Positions 11,611-24,400 of a stretch of 64,000 bases of DNA are shown piece after piece (position 1 is the first letter of the stretch; every line of letters begins with the position of its first letter). Location: NCBI RefSeq assembly GCF_963675165.1, contig NC_087392.1:3053001-3117000 (forward strand), read 5' to 3'. A program made the translations under genes and the position numbers. The stretch comes from Halichondria panicea (taxonomy: Eukaryota > Porifera > Demospongiae > Suberitida > Halichondriidae). The notes below the pieces were generated by a model. The model was not told where the DNA came from and ran no database searches. It saw nothing but the letters and a program-made list of their open reading frames with translations.

Positions 11611-11730
11611 GTAATAGCCACAATACACGACACAAACAATAACTAATTAACCTATAAGTATTAAGTAACACAATCATGGTATATATAGTCATGTAAAATA
11701 ATTATTATGGGACAGAAGTACAATCGATCA

Positions 11731-12747
11731 TCAGTCTTGTACCTCCTGATTGTGGACATGCATAAGTCCCTTAAAGTACTTAACAGTTTTTACTCTCAGT
11801 TCCAAAGTTGCGTCTTCGTCACACACAAACAGGGCCTTGGGGTGTTGTTGGAAAGTGGACACAGTCCACATGTGACTAATACCCTCTTCTATTGCTTTGT
11901 ATAGAGCAAATGCCTTACTCACACCAGTAATCAGAATCATTACCTGCATAATTATATACATAATTATAGAGATCAAATGACACACAAACCAGAGGCAGAA
12001 AAAAAGGATTCGTACATGTATAGAGGTAATTTTTGTTGCACATTTTCATTGAAGTACCAAATATTATACGTACAGCTTAGAATGCATGGTGATGTAGAAC
12101 CTACTGCACATTAACTATAGAGCACTGAAGTGCAAACCCTTAATTGGCTTGAGGTTTAGTAAGTCTACAGCCTCGAGTCAAAGTCGCGTGTACATTTAAG
12201 CCAAAGTGCAGATTCGAGTTTTTAGTTTAATTATTGGGGTATAATAAATGAAAACACCGCGGGTGTTGATATACCTCGGTGGAGGTGTCAAAGCTATACA
12301 TAACATGCATACAACTGCTTTTATATACACATTATATCATTGATGTTAATTTTGCTGTCCTGCAGGCACTGCTGCAGAATCCAGAATCACAGGGAAAACT
12401 TGAAAAGTGGGTTATGATTGACCGATCGACGCCAAAAGTCTAAGTCTAAAATTAATGGCTGCATCAGCAGAGCATTGCAGCTCTCTTCTCACTCTTGCAG
12501 CTACCAATTATAGCTAGCGTTCTAGTGCAGAGCTAGCTACTAAGTAGAGTAGCAACACTCGGCGGACAAGTTTTGCTACGCACTCTTCTGAAAAGGCTAC
12601 AATGGCATCCCAAATAAGAAAAACTAGAGAACGAAGGATTAATTATTTTGCAAATCCACGAAATAAAATCCAAGAAAACATGACTAGAAGCCTTGAACTT
12701 CATTGATCCTTGAGCAGCTACTGCTCAAGGATCAATGAAGTTCAAGG

Positions 12748-12819
<72 letters not shown>

Positions 12820-14973
12820 GTCTACACACAGACAGACACACACAGACACTACCATATACCTAGCTTGTGCATGCGCACTGAGGCGCTAGGCATAATCAGA
12901 ACCCGTGGTATAATACTATTACTGCACTGAAGTGAATCGAGTCTATTAGCGTACGGGGGGGGGGCACAGCTGCATCATAACGATTCATTATGATTACATG
13001 TGCAACTAGCAATTAGCATTAATCCCTTATTGCACTCTTAACCATTCTATTAATAGTACCTCATCAGCGTCCATCACTGTTCCCACACCGACTGTGAGCG
13101 CCATCTTAGGTACCTTGTTCACATCCCCTCCAAAGAACCGGGCATTGGCTTGAATGGTGTCCACTGCTAACGACTTCACTCTAGTGCGGGACACGAGAGA
13201 TGACCCAGGTTCGTTGAAGGCTATGTGACCATCTGGTCCAATACCTGTGCATAAAAAAAGTTAAAGTCCTGTATCCAGCCATGGCATACACTAAATATTA
13301 TTACTAGCACGTCACGTGAATATTCAGGCGTTCTATTGACTTTTACATGCACAAGAGGATACCAGAACTACCACTGACCTCCTATAAACAAGTGCACTCC
13401 TCCTGCGTCTGTGATCCTCTTTTCAAAGCTGTCGCACTCTTTGACTAGGTCTGGAGCGTTGCCATCCAGCAGGTGAGCGTTAGCTGCATTACGAGGGCGT
13501 GAGCAATGCCACGAGGATGAAGTACAAGTTATTATACTACATGTAGCTGTCTACAGCAACACAATAGACTCCTGTACCCAAATGCTTTTCACTAAAAGAA
13601 TAATGTAGATGCTTATAATTAGATTCTGTCTTCACAAGACTTGCTTGGTATATGCACAGTTGAGCCGCGATTATCCAAACCACGATCATTTGAAATCTCC
13701 GGATGAAAGATTTGGTCGGCATATTCAAAATTTTGCGATCTTCCCACAAAACTACTTTTTATCCTAGATGAAACCCTGACGACTAGGCCTGGTAAAGATT
13801 GCATATAGGCGTAGTTTCAATTCGTTCAGATTCAACGAATTCCAATGATTTCTCCGTAAAAGCTGCTGTAATCACAAAAATAGCTCTGTGTTACAAAAAA
13901 AACTTGAAGAAGCTAATTAACTAGCTAACTAAGCTAGCTAACTAGTAGCTAAGTATTAGATCAGGTGGTAGCTATCAAGTGGCAAAAGAAGGCCTCCGCC
14001 CCTCAATGAGCACCATGCAGGTTTAGGCTGTCAACTCCAGTTAAAGGAAGGGACACTTTGTGTGGTTCCCTACTGTGCTTCCAGTTGCTGCAGACAAGGA
14101 ACTTGGAAGCCATTTATATGTAGCTCGATCTACCTGGGCATAGCAATAATTTCTTGAGATTTAATTGCATAATTATACAGTGTACATGTACAAGCCTAGT
14201 TGGCGACCTAGCGTTATTTTAGAGACATTTTGAGTTGTCAACAATAAAATCCACAAAACCTAAATTATTACTAGTAAATACACACGATCCTTGCCAGAAC
14301 GCAATAGCTAGATCACAAAGGGTCAAATTTTCTGCTGATTTGGCTCATTCGCAAAGGTTTTTCACCAGCAAAATATTCTAGTAATACGGTATATCAGTGA
14401 TAAATCAGTGGGTGTAAACCACAAGAGTGAACTGTGTGAGCCAACATGTATGAACACTGACGGAGGGTTATATAAAAACTCACCTGGATCGATGTCAATA
14501 TGCTTAAAGAAATTCTCGTACATGTAGTAATGGTAGCTCTCAGGATGGTCGCTGGGGATGCCCACGTATTCATCCATGTTGAATGTCTTTACATACTTGA
14601 AAGAAAGTTTACCCTGCTGGTGGAATTCTATCAGCTTCTTGTACATTCCTAGTGGGGTGCTACCTGTATTAATTTTATACAGAGAGGAAACCTGTTAGCT
14701 GACACAATTGGTTCGTTTCTGAGTAGGTTGTTCTAGCAGCCTACCAGCTAGAGATAGAGTTGATACAATGGTTACAGCTATTTATGAATGCATGATGTAG
14801 GATACCTGGAGGACTCAAGGATCGATCATATATATCTACACGACTGTACCTGTAGGTAGGCCAAGAACAAAATATTTTTCAGGCCCTGGCTTGAACTTGT
14901 GTATCCTGTTCCTCACATACTTAGCAGCCCACTCACTAGCCGCATCATAGTCGTCCAGAATCACTAATCTCAT
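11731..14973 (-). CDS. GNPDA: Glucosamine-6-phosphate deaminase
   Basis: Converts glucosamine-6-phosphate to fructose-6-phosphate and ammonia in the cytosol, the catabolic exit of the hexosamine pathway. Exons in transcript order: 14973-14850, 14663-14484, 13483-13379, 13244-13060, 11943-11731; phases agree throughout and give 268 aa. Animal GNPDA1/2 are slightly longer; the difference is at the variable C-terminus, which ends HNQEVQD. Family-diagnostic segments include [10 protein letters not shown] (phosphate loop), [10 protein letters not shown] with the catalytic-site Asp, [17 protein letters not shown] across two exons, and the C-terminal MILITG and [12 protein letters not shown]. It is head-to-head with PDS5 (467 bp between start codons) and tail-to-tail with the kinase. 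Intron 4 is inflated by repeat family A, a hairpin and a CA microsatellite. A single gene seems to stand for both vertebrate paralogues, so I do not choose a number. Confidence 0.95.
12689..12749. repeat. Perfect 29-bp hairpin with 3-bp loop
   Basis: The arm 12689-12717 (contains TTCATTGATCCTTGAGCAG) is exactly inverted at 12721-12749 around the loop CTA. The other family A copies have only the left arm (CACTTCATTGATCCTTGAGC), so the right arm is a local inverted duplication in this copy. Confidence 0.9.
12751..12818. repeat. (CA)34 microsatellite
   Basis: Uninterrupted CA dinucleotides directly after the hairpin. Other family A copies have much shorter, interrupted CA tracts at the same position, so this one has expanded. 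Confidence 0.95.
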
Positions 14974-15440
14974 GTTCTTACTAGAGAAGCACAAGTAGAG
15001 AAAACTGAAATGCTGTACAACCTTTAGGGCTTCGCTTTGTTTTTTCAGGTTGGGTCAAAGGTCATTTGCCAGGGACTTTCCCTTCCCTCCAAACTGGCGG
15101 TTGGAACAAGCCTGTTGCATCTTGAATTTTTACAAACTGAGTCTTACAGGTAAGCTGGGTTTTTTTAGGTAGTATAGTTTGTTCATTCTTTCTAGTTAGA
15201 CTCCAGCTAGATCTATGTAAATAATATTGTTTGTGGCAGGTGCTTTTCATTCAAATTATGTTCGTTGAATCCGAGCTGCGCTGGCTGTGTGTACGTGTTG
15301 GATAAAAACGCATGACTAACCATTAAAATTGATTATACCACACGCCACACTATTGTAATGATGTCTAGTGACTATCCATAGTAAAACACCTATTCTCATT
15401 CCTATGTAGATAAGGCTTATACTCAAGACGCTGTCAAGAA
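14974..15440. promoter_or_regulatory. Putative shared promoter region, GNPDA/PDS5
   Basis: 467 bp between two divergent start codons (GNPDA at 14973 on minus, PDS5 at 15441 on plus) must hold both 5' UTRs and at least the proximal promoters. I see no clear TATA box or repeat. Bidirectional activity is inferred from arrangement only. Confidence 0.5.
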
Positions 15441-18400
15441 ATGCCCCGTACTAGCAGCTCTCGTGAGTCACTTTTTCCAGAGCTCACCTCTAAACTGAGC
15501 ACTGACGAGCTTGTCAAAAGACTCAAGGTAGACATGTATATACATGTACAGTGTATGTACACGACATGTATTGTTCTTGATAATGCCCGTTTATGTATCA
15601 ATGGCATGTACATGTACATTAAGTCCTTTCATTAGTGGTTGGCTGGTATTTGTGGCTCACTGATGTGAAGTGTTTATTTGTGTGCTATTTTTCACTGCAC
15701 AGTTTTATAATAACATCGTCATGTATCTGTAATAACAAGAGTCTTATCTAACGCATGCATGCTGTGCATCAGATGTATTCGGAAAGGAACGTGACTTCCT
15801 GCTTGGTAACTGACCAATCCGAGCGCCTGGAGCCGCCACTTATCTCGAGGCAACAATAATGTTATTGCCAAATGTAATTATTGATCATGCGTTTCAGACA
15901 GGAAGTCACGTTACTTTCTTACACAGTGTATGCGTTCAATACTCTCTCTTTTATTATGGACTCTCGGTGATAGTAATGATCTTTGATTATTTGACTCAGA
16001 CATGCTTGAAATATTTGGTGGAGTGCGATGTGCTGAAAGAAGTAAATATCTCTCACCTGAACAAGCTCTCGTGTAGTCTGCTCCTCTCATTTCTGCACAA
16101 CCATCGCAGTAGGGATGTGAAGGCCCTCACTGCTGCTAACATTGTGGAAGTATTCAGGCTGTTCCATCCCGAGCACCCCTATGCTGATGACGACTTAAAG
16201 GTTTGTTCTACATGTACAATAAAGTGTGTGTCGTGGTATTTTGCTAAAGTACGTTTTAGATGATTAAGTGGTTGATTCTTGTGTGTGATGTAGGTTGTGT
16301 TTTCACTGTTTGTTTCACAACTGAGGGGGCTGGACCAGCCCAATGGAGCTCCATTCAAGCATGCATTTCAGCTCCTTGAGGTACTTACTGCAGTGTCTGT
16401 ACAATCATTATTCAGTAACACATAATTATATTAACGACCTTTACAATGTTTAAAATTGTATGTACATGTATGTACCGAATATTGTTGATGTGTTTACAGT
16501 CCCTGATGAAGCTGCAGCTGTTCTTGCTCTGTCTGTCACCTGACTTGTCAGACATTCTTGCTGACTTCTTCAAGATAGCTTTTCATGTTGTAAGGTACGA
16601 TGTACATAAAATGGTGTGTTGCATCAGTTGATGCAGTTCTTTCAGCAGTTCCTAAAACTGTTATACCATATAGCGCGAAATTTTCGAGAGTCTTAATTTT
16701 CGCTGATTTTGTGGGTTAGCAATCCTACACGAAAATTAAGTCCACGAAAATTGTTCTTTAATTAAAATTATCTGCGATAACGTGCAAAGATTAAAGGCGT
16801 GGCTTCCGGTTAGCAGTCATTCCACGAACATTGTGCAACGAAATGCTTTTAGAGGCCATTCCACGAAATATAAGTGCCTCGAAAATGTCGCGCTATACGG
16901 TATATGTCATCATATCACTCACGTAAGTCTTGTTTCCCTAGTGACATTCAGACGCCCAAGGTGAAAAACTACCTACTGGATATGCTAGTCCTCCTACTGC
17001 ACGAGGGAGAGATCGTCTCTCCGGATATACTTGACACTATGCTCACCAACATCATTGATCCAGTCAAGGTCAGCAGTCATCTCATCTACTTTCCTAAGGG
17101 CTATATATGTATTTGTGCGTGCTAGCTGCCTCATTTTATCTTGGACTACATTGTGTATGCTGATGTTTTTCAGATCAATTGTTATTTTCTTCTACAGTCA
17201 TCCAATAAACCTGTGTACAGTTTTACTGTCGAGTTGATTCGTAAGGCTAGCTCTTACATTGAGCCACATTTACACAAAGTGAGTAATATAATGTTATGAC
17301 GATTGTATTAAGGATGAGCCCTGAGTGAGCCCTATATCAATACCGCTTTTGTCTGGCAGCTTTCCTAGGAGACAACGGGTGCAAGAACCTTATATATTTT
17401 CTCATGTTATGGGTACAAGCATTCGTTTATCCCTCTAGAAACAGGCTCTTAATACATTTGCGTATCCTCACAAACAAATGCTCCTGGCAACTATAATTTA
17501 ATCCAATCGGGTTTGCCAGTCAGGGCTGCATCCAGGATTTTGGGTAGAGGGAAAATTTAGGAAAATGAAATAGTTGAGGGCCCAGGGGTACACTCTCCGG
17601 GGAAAGGTGGAAATGTGAGGGTCTAAGATCATTTTGGCTCAATTATCCGGACACCTACCATTTAGTTCATAAACAGCAGTGCAAATTTTAGGTACGTGGT
17701 TGGTCTGCGCATGCGCAGAAGATTAACAGGCCTGTCTCCATGGTACCAGCTGTTGTTTGCGCATGCACATTTAAGGGAAAGTTTTACGCTGTTGGAGAGG
17801 AATTTGCTCAGCCAAATAATCCAGGGTCTACTGGTGTCCAGAGATCACTTTTGGCAAATATTCTGTGGGATATTGTAGTACATGTAGTAAAGCCAACTAG
17901 CTCTAGTTAAGAAAACGACTTTGCTTGACTGTGCTACGTGTACTAATTTAATTAAGGCTTTATAGCAGTGGATATCCTATCATATTTTGGCTGTACCTCA
18001 TCCTCTGTTGAGGACATCCGATGGCAATATTAAACGTTTGGAGTGGAAAATGACGCAGAGTAGCTGTTTAAAACTAACTGTTTAAAACTGACCCTCATTA
18101 TAATGTCTGTGCCATCCTGAATGATAAATATAATTTTCCAAATCCTGGAGGGTGGGGGCGAATTATCCTTTTCTCCTCTACCTAAATGCAGCCCTGCCAG
18201 TCCTCATAGACACTAACTTGTTGATCAAACAACAGGCAACATGATTGCTATAGAATGTATGTGTTGCTATTGAAAGCCCAATACATTATGTCCACAATCC
18301 TCACGATAACAGCTCCCTCCCCCTTGCAGTCTCTGTGTGTGCATTATGTAGAGCACAATTTCACTCAAAATTGTCTTATTTCCCACCAGTTCTTTAACAA

Positions 18401-21400
18401 CATGTTGGTGGTGGGGAACAGCTCTGAGTCTGAGCTTGGCCTCCACCTGTACACGCTCATCTACGAGCTCTATGCCATTGACTCCTCTCTGCTGCTCTCT
18501 GTCCTTCCTCAACTGGAGTACAAGCTGACTGTGAGATTATCTGTAACTATTAATTATCTTGACCAACTTATAAGTGCATATGGCGCGCAGCTTACAATTC
18601 CTATTCAATTCTGCTCATGTAACTGTGTAGTACAATACTGAATAACGTTAAGTTATGTTGTTATTACCCGAGGCGCGTGGGTGGCCACGGGTATAGTAGT
18701 CCGTTGGTTTATTTGTTTGTCTGTTTGTAAGATCTGAGTCTACTCACCTGGATGCCACAGCACTTCGTTTACAGCATGGATAGTCTTCACACAACAAGTT
18801 ATTAATAGTGGCAGATTTTGATGTTAAACCTTCGTTGTCAAATAAAATGAGCAAAAGCTAAGAAGCTTGTGTGAGTGAGTTTGCTTACCTGGATTCTATA
18901 GCACTGCGTTTACAGCATGGGTAGCCTCCACACAACAAGTTAGTACTTTTAATAGTGACAGCTTTCGATGTTAAAGCCTCGTCGAATAAAAGCGAGCAAA
19001 AGCTGAACTTACACATTGGCCTCTAGCTTACAGGCGTCTTTTGTTCAAGGTACGTATTTACAGCTGAAGTGATCCTGTACCAGGAACAATGGAAAAGGGT
19101 CACTAAAATAGAAAGCTAGAATTATGATTCTTGCTTCTTTGCCCCTATCCCCAAAAGATACCAGGAGGCATATTTCTAAGACTAGGCTTCTTTGCTGTGA
19201 TCATAGTCCACAGTGCATGTCTCATCCATACCAAATCTCTATTTTCAAAAGTTTCAGCATGCCTCTAGAGTCTATAGAATTTCATTGCTCATGTTACTTG
19301 CTACTTAGCCAGCTTCCATACTTCATACATACAACTGCATTTATGTAAACAACCGAGGGTTAGCACTTCAGTGCTCTAGTGTCTTATAACATTGTTATAT
19401 AGGTGTTTTTGTTTCCTGTGCACAGAGTACAGACATCAATGAGCGAAAAGAAGTCACAGAAGTACTTGCAAAAATGTTCTCCCCCAAAGGTTCAAAATTG
19501 GCCAAAGAAAATCGACCCCTCTGGAGCTGTTTTCTGGGCAGGTGAGTAAAGTGTTCAGTATTTCTAGCGTGGATTTATTTGGAATAACTATTTTTTCAGG
19601 TTTTCTGATGCTCATACCCAGATTCGTATTCTGTGTACCTCATTCTCTAAGGTCCTTCTTGTCAACCATCCTCACCTTGCAGAGGACGTTGCTTGTGAGT
19701 TCATCGTGTTCCTGACTGACTATAGGTTAACACTGTGCATGTACAATGTACGTGGCTTGTGTGCGGGTGGCACCGTATATAGAGTCAAGGTTGCAATGGA
19801 GTGTATGGTGCCTTGATGTAGACAATGCAGTGTACACAGCAATTGTGTCAAATATGTACCGAAAGTGTAGTATGCAGACAACACACGATACTCTAAAAAG
19901 ACAATGTGCTACTTCCCAAAGCAACGCGAACGTTTCTACTGTAGGGTTTGGTACAAAGAGTTATGTTCTTTCCCCTTTTAGGGGGTGAATTTTTGTGAAT
20001 TTATCATAAAGTGTGATGACCCCCACTCAAAAATTCTTTGTGTTACTAACTTTCGCCTTAGTAACTGAGAGGAATTTTATTACAGTGATACAAAAATTTG
20101 ACCCCTAGGGGGAAATTATTGTGTGAGGGGTAAAAATATTTGCCTCTTAGGGGGAAGAAATTTGCTAATTGTATGTTAGTCTACAAGTGAACAAGTGAAT
20201 TGCTGGTGTTTATAATGGAAAGTAGCCAGTATCTCCTAGAGTGCACAAACCTGAGTGTGCCCATGCTACAAACTCTCAATCTTATCAGAGGGACCTCTGG
20301 ACTTCTATGCATGTTGACAGCCATTCTAGTGTTTGCCATTCTTCTAAGACTGTATTGTATCACGCCCAAGCTTCAGAGGTCCGTGATGAAACGGATGGTA
20401 CTCGTTCTTACAGCCTTCACAATTCCTCTCCAGGTGCTTTTTGTTTTACAGTTTGAGCACTACTTTCAGTACACAGGGCAGACCCAAGTGTGTGCAATGA
20501 TCGGATTCTTAAGCCAGTGGCTTAGCAGCATTGAGTACAACTATGCTCTGGGGATAACTATTTACTTGATGTATGTAGTCTGCAGAGTGCTTAGCAAGCA
20601 AGTTGTGATGGTATCATCATACCTGAAAAATATTTCTGAAGCGCTGTTTTATGTTGTGGTATTGTTTTTTCCTCTGTTGTACATGTGGGTCCCTTTTGCA
20701 AATTCAGGTTATGGATTAGATATGACATTCTGTTGGATTGTATCTTCCAACAAAAATTGCTCAGATTTGGGAGAATTGAACCGTAACATGTTCTTTGGTA
20801 TATCCGTAACAGAAGGAGTCATCAGCATCGGTTGTATATTCATTGTGTCCTTGATGTACTGTATGGTGTGCGGATACAAGAAGCTTGCTAACAAGAAGAT
20901 TTTGTCTTTATTGCGCCGCACACTGTTTCTAATGTGTTTACTCATTACTCGTTTGGCTATTGCTGTTCTAGGAACTCTTATAAAGACTCCACTTCAAACA
21001 CAAATGTTTATTAGGTGGATGTATTTTGCGGCATTCATACCAATAGCCTACATGATAGTACCTCTTGGGTTCCTAGTGTATGCTTGTGCCATTGGGAAAA
21101 GCAAAAAGAATAACATGTGTAGCAATTTCTGCAAGAAACAAGACCAATTTATCATGCCGGTTGAGCAATTGTCTGCTGTTACCAATAACCAGTCTAAGAA
21201 AGAGTATGTGCGTAGTTACACGTATTGGAGTGTTCCTTACACAAATGGATTCAACAGTATCAGTGAGCATGAGGAGCTGGAGCGATTAGCCGAGTTACAA
21301 CCATTTCGATCATCTTCAGACACTGGCTACTCTTCTCAACAGTGCAGTAACCAATCTTGACTTAGAACAAATTTATGATTAGTGTGCTGTGATTATATCG

Positions 21401-24400
21401 ATACATTTCAATGTTTCTGACCTGTATAGCGTAACATAATTGTTATACCGTATAGCGGGACATTTTTGCTATTTTGGCTCTAGAGCCGCCAGCAGAAATG
21501 TTTGTGAGTTCTAATATTTCCGTTTCAATGCCATGCAGGAAACCACAACCCACCAATAGTTTTGTATGTGAAATACCAGTGCGTGGGAGTTTAAGTTTTA
21601 ATTTTCGCGTTATCTGTTTTGCCCTCGAAAAACGCAATTTTGCACCCCACGAAAATTTCTCGATATACGGTACTCCCACTTTTGAGGGTTTCCCACTGTC
21701 GTAATGCTCTTATTGTTGGCGCGTAGCTGGTCAATCTGTCTGTTTGTCATTCTACATGTATGTATTCTAAGTCTGCTCACCTGGATGCGATTAGCGCTGT
21801 GTTTGTGCAAGTGTTGTATGTATGTACACTGTATTTCTATCTCTAGCTTGCAGTAACGAATATTTGAAATGTTTTCTATGTAGGCAAGCTTCAGGAGCGC
21901 ATCTTGGACAAGGATGAAAAAGTGAGGATGGGAGTGGTGAAAGTAATCTTGGAGACTGCTCAAGAAAACATCAAGTTACTGCCTCAGGAGGTAATTGATG
22001 TGTCACTGAATTCAACATTGTCTCTCTTATACTATGGGAAAGTTGTTGTTTTTCACTTTCCATATTACTGCTGTGTTTCTTTCCTTTAGCTCATCGATGC
22101 ATTAATCAATCGCTTAAGAGACAAATCGGTAAGGAACCTTGCTGGCCTGTGCGAGTAGTTTTCTATTATCTACTCTCTTATTAGTGGAATGTTCGAAGAG
22201 AGGCCATGATTGGTCTGGCTAAACTCTATCGTAAACTGCTATCTGGCTCCTCATCATCTGAAGTTGAGCTCAAGCCCTCTTTAGTTAGGTGAGTCAAGTT
22301 AGGGTTTTGTTGGTGTTTTATGTGTACCTTAGCACACTTGCCCGTTATCTAACAAGCTTGGCCTATAAATTACACACAACGAGTAGAAAATGATTATATA
22401 ACATCGCTTCCTACTAGCTGAGATGAATAAATAAACTGCATGTTCTTCAAAGTCTATATAAGGTTCTACAGGGCTTGCTTCACCAGTCCCAATATGTGCC
22501 CTGACCTCTACTGCAGTTACAATCAATCATATACATGTACATATTTATAACAGTATAGCACTTGGACAATTGTAGCACGAGATGATCGATGATCTCCAGT
22601 CAATTATCCCTATTCTCTCCCATCCTACAGAATGTACTCATGGATCCCCACAAAGCTCCTCCATTGCTACTATATGGTGTCAGCAGAAGACAGACTGTGT
22701 GTGGAGAGATGTATGCTTGGTGCGCTGGTACCTGTCAGTTATCGTTCCCAAGATCGCATGCAACGACTCGTGCATGTCTACGCCCGGCTGGATGAGAATG
22801 CTACCAAGTGAGCATGAACCACTGGTCGTGTTACAAACGTGGATGTTGTTTCTTTTTAGGGCATTTGATCAGCTACTTGTCTCAAGGCATCAGTAAGTTT
22901 TGTTGATTTTTACTCGAAATAACTCCTTACATTAATAATTACTTGTACGCTTATAAGTGGATTTTTCCTCATCCAATATCAGACTGAGGAAGCACATGAT
23001 GTCCGTTGTTACTGCTATTCGGTCTGGACAGATTCCAGAAGATGAGACGAAGGATCACGTGCTTACTAGTCTTGTACTTCCAATTGCACGTGAGTCCTGG
23101 CTAAGCCAGTGTTATAATGATGTGTATGCCAGCTATTCTCAAACAGTACTGTACATTGTACATGCATTGTACCTACAAGTATGAACTCATACAGCAACAT
23201 CAACATAATTATGTTTGTCTGCTTCTTAGGAAAGCTTCCTGAGCCAGTGAAAGCACAAGCTGCACTCAAAGAATTCGTTAAGATGCTGCTTGAGGACGAA
23301 GAGATGGTTGATACTCTTGCAAAGGCAGTTGACTGTGTAATACCATGTGAACATGTTCAGAGTGCAAAGGTGGTTATTACATCATCATTGTGATTGTATT
23401 TATCCCCCTGGATCAGTCACTACATTGTTGGCACCATTATTGTACTGTATAAAAATTATACGTAAAACTTTTTAGGTGTCTTTAATCTACTCGCAGTTAG
23501 CCTCGATCCCAGGCCGCACTTCCCGCTAGGGAAGTGGCCGGTGAAGGAGGCTAACTCGCAGTATTACATTATAAAGTACATTTGTACATGTACATCTTGA
23601 TAATTCTTACGCGAAGTAATGGAAGTTGCTTGAGCATGTTACTTTTTCATAGGTGGAAATGCTGAATAGCGTGAAGTCCAACGATGTGGTCATGGAAGTT
23701 ATGAAGAACCTGTTGGATTTCTGTGGCAAAGTGATGGTTGATAATCTGTGTATTGGACACCTTGTCGAACAGGTACCGTTTTACTTGTCACTGTAATGTC
23801 TAGATTGTATTGCAGCTTGAGGTCCCAGTGTGTAGGTTATTTTCATTTGCATACTACATGTAGCTAGCGCAACTGTATTCTGTACATGTATGTATTTCAT
23901 TGTAGTATTAAGTAACGTATAATGTATGTAAGTGATGGTACATGTATGTATTCTTATGACTACAATGACTACATGTGTATTATTTCTATGATAGGTTTCA
24001 CGGGCTCTGTTTGACTGCCCATTGTCAGACAGCCAGGAACAGGAGGCAGAGACCTTCATGGTTGCTAAGAAGGCTGTCAGATTGTTGAGGGTTAGTCCAA
24101 GGTCTTAATATCCATCTTGTGATATGTTGAGCCACCATGTACCGTCTATATACTATACGATATAATATATGCTCTTTTGTCCTCTTCCCCACTGATTCCA
24201 AAACTTTCGCTTCCCCTCCCCCCCTGCTGCTCCTACATGTAGATTCTTCTGTGCATATAAATAATTTCTCTTTGTAGGTTCTGGCGCCCGTTATTCCTGA
24301 GTGTTTTACCTCTAATGAAGTGTTCACCGGTTTGGTTGACATTCTCAATCACAAGGATATTGAAATTAGTGAGTGTGTGAATTTTTTGTCATCAATTAAG

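Larger units (their letters stand above)
12120..12905. repeat. Dispersed repeat family A, copy in GNPDA intron 4
   Basis: Long similarity to 61160-61745 in the PGK intron, with shared blocks such as AGAATCCAGAATCACAGGGA, TGGCTGCATCAGCAGAG, AGTAGAGTAGCAACA and AAAATCCAAGAAAACAT, then a CA-rich stretch and GCATGCGCACTGAGGC. Partial relatives lie at 52235-52425 and 55600-55850. No coding capacity is visible. This copy also carries an inserted hairpin and a longer CA tract that the PGK copy lacks. Confidence 0.75.
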
